A stretch of DNA of 64,000 nucleotides, from contig OX388322.1 of NCBI GenBank assembly GCA_947579605.1, forward strand, positions 1,302,001 to 1,366,000. Direction: 5' to 3'. The notes under the pieces are model-generated. The model worked only from the letters and a program-made list of their open reading frames with translations. It was not told the origin of the DNA and did not search any database. This document shows positions 63,066 through 64,000 of the stretch, piece after piece. A program made the position numbers and the translations under genes. Source of the DNA: Athripsodes cinereus. Taxonomy: Eukaryota > Arthropoda > Insecta > Trichoptera > Leptoceridae. Every line of letters begins with the position of its first letter. The stretch's first letter is position 1.

Positions 63066-64000
63066 AATAGTTAGTTTTTATGTAAATAAATGTTTTCAAC
63101 ATGCCACAGTCCATTTATATTCTTAGGCTTACAAGAATAGATTAAAACCTACGACCAACCTATTCCGACTTCACCATAAATGCATATTGCTTACTGAGAG
63201 TAATAAAAAATAAAGTAAAGATAGAGGGTATTTAGAGATATTATTTAGGTTTACAATTTATCTATTTTTTTTTAAATAAAATTAGTGAACTCTTAAAGGT
63301 TTCTATGTCCAAAAAAAGAGTCTTGAGAGTAACTTACCATCGACAAGCCTTATCCATGATAAATATATTATAAGTTTTAATGAAATTTGAGGAAGATCTT
63401 TGATCTTTTCAAAAAAACTATGTTATTTTGAATCTTACCAGATATTATACGACTTAACAAACAAACAAACATACATACATACAAGCTAACAAACTAATTA
63501 TTTTCTTTTTACTAACAAATTCATAGTTCATACATTTTCTCTGGAGCACGTTGGGAAACAATAAAGAGTAATTTGACCTAATAATGAGCACTCATCACAT
63601 CTACCATCTATACTCATCATCAAGTCCATTATGTGTGTATTTACCTAATAATAATAATTATTATTTGTGGGGTACAGAAGCAAAACCGCTACTCTTCATA
63701 CATGTTCGTATTTAAGGCAAATATTGTTTGTGGCTTCTGTTTTAAAATTTTCAAATTACAATAAGGACCGAATGCAAAACCGTGTACAAATGTTTAAAAA
63801 AAATGCTGAAAAATTCATGTTAATTGCAAAACTGCCACTACGCTGCAAGTAAAATAGAGTGATTGATGTGCAAAACGTACACCGGAAGCTGTTGTCGAGA
63901 TTCATAAGCAAATGTTCAAAAGCGATACTAGTACCTACATTTTATTTATTTAATCTAGTATTTATTATGTACAAAGATTTAGATGTATATATTTTATGTG
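63066..64000. other. Right edge of the window
   Basis: AT-rich with a short (ACAA/ACAT)n microsatellite near 63460. No gene recognised. Confidence 0.5.

Overview
The window is AT-rich nuclear DNA from an arthropod, most likely an insect. Three spliced genes with GT-AG introns sit in a very dense field of transposable elements. A ZAD zinc-finger gene, a Frayed-type kinase and a mix of SINEs, non-LTR retrotransposons, mariner, hAT, Helitron, Harbinger and foldback elements support an insect. I cannot fix the order; the repeat mix would suit a hemipteran or lepidopteran.

Three host genes are supported. (1) Positions 3746-20162, plus strand: eleven coding exons of an OSR1/SPAK (Frayed) WNK-pathway kinase of 498 residues; introns of up to 8.6 kb are filled with repeats. 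(2) Positions 40081 down to 37606, minus strand: a three-exon ZAD protein with 13 C2H2 fingers (622 residues). (3) Positions 40531-45983, plus strand: an eight-exon C2H2 zinc-finger protein of 432 residues, divergently arranged with gene 2 across a 449-bp gap that probably holds both promoters. The two finger genes look like DNA-binding regulators; nothing in the sequence links them to the kinase.

The most striking region lies just downstream of gene 3. About 8.8 kb (roughly 46036-54850) is bounded by long inverted arms, 0.64-0.80 kb each and about 98% identical in their inner part. It carries a decayed MULE-type (NOF/Foldback-like) transposase on the minus strand. Later insertions sit inside it: two 5'-truncated LINEs, two SINEs and a Harbinger-type MITE, four of them with readable target-site duplications. 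The arms are mosaics: each contains a piggyBac-like TTAACCC terminus and the 3' half of a SINE that occurs alone elsewhere in the window.

Further right, a complete hAT element (58201-62010) with an 8-bp target duplication and a frameshifted transposase interrupts a 115-bp tandem repeat. The rest (1-3700, 20370-37600, 54850-64000) is gene-poor and holds MITEs, SINE copies, satellite-like arrays (a 156-bp repeat at 26778-27245, a 28-bp repeat at 32397-32536), a 291-bp palindrome and AT-rich unique sequence.

All calls come from reading the sequence. No alignment or database search was possible, so family names rest on recognised motifs, and percent identities are counted by eye.
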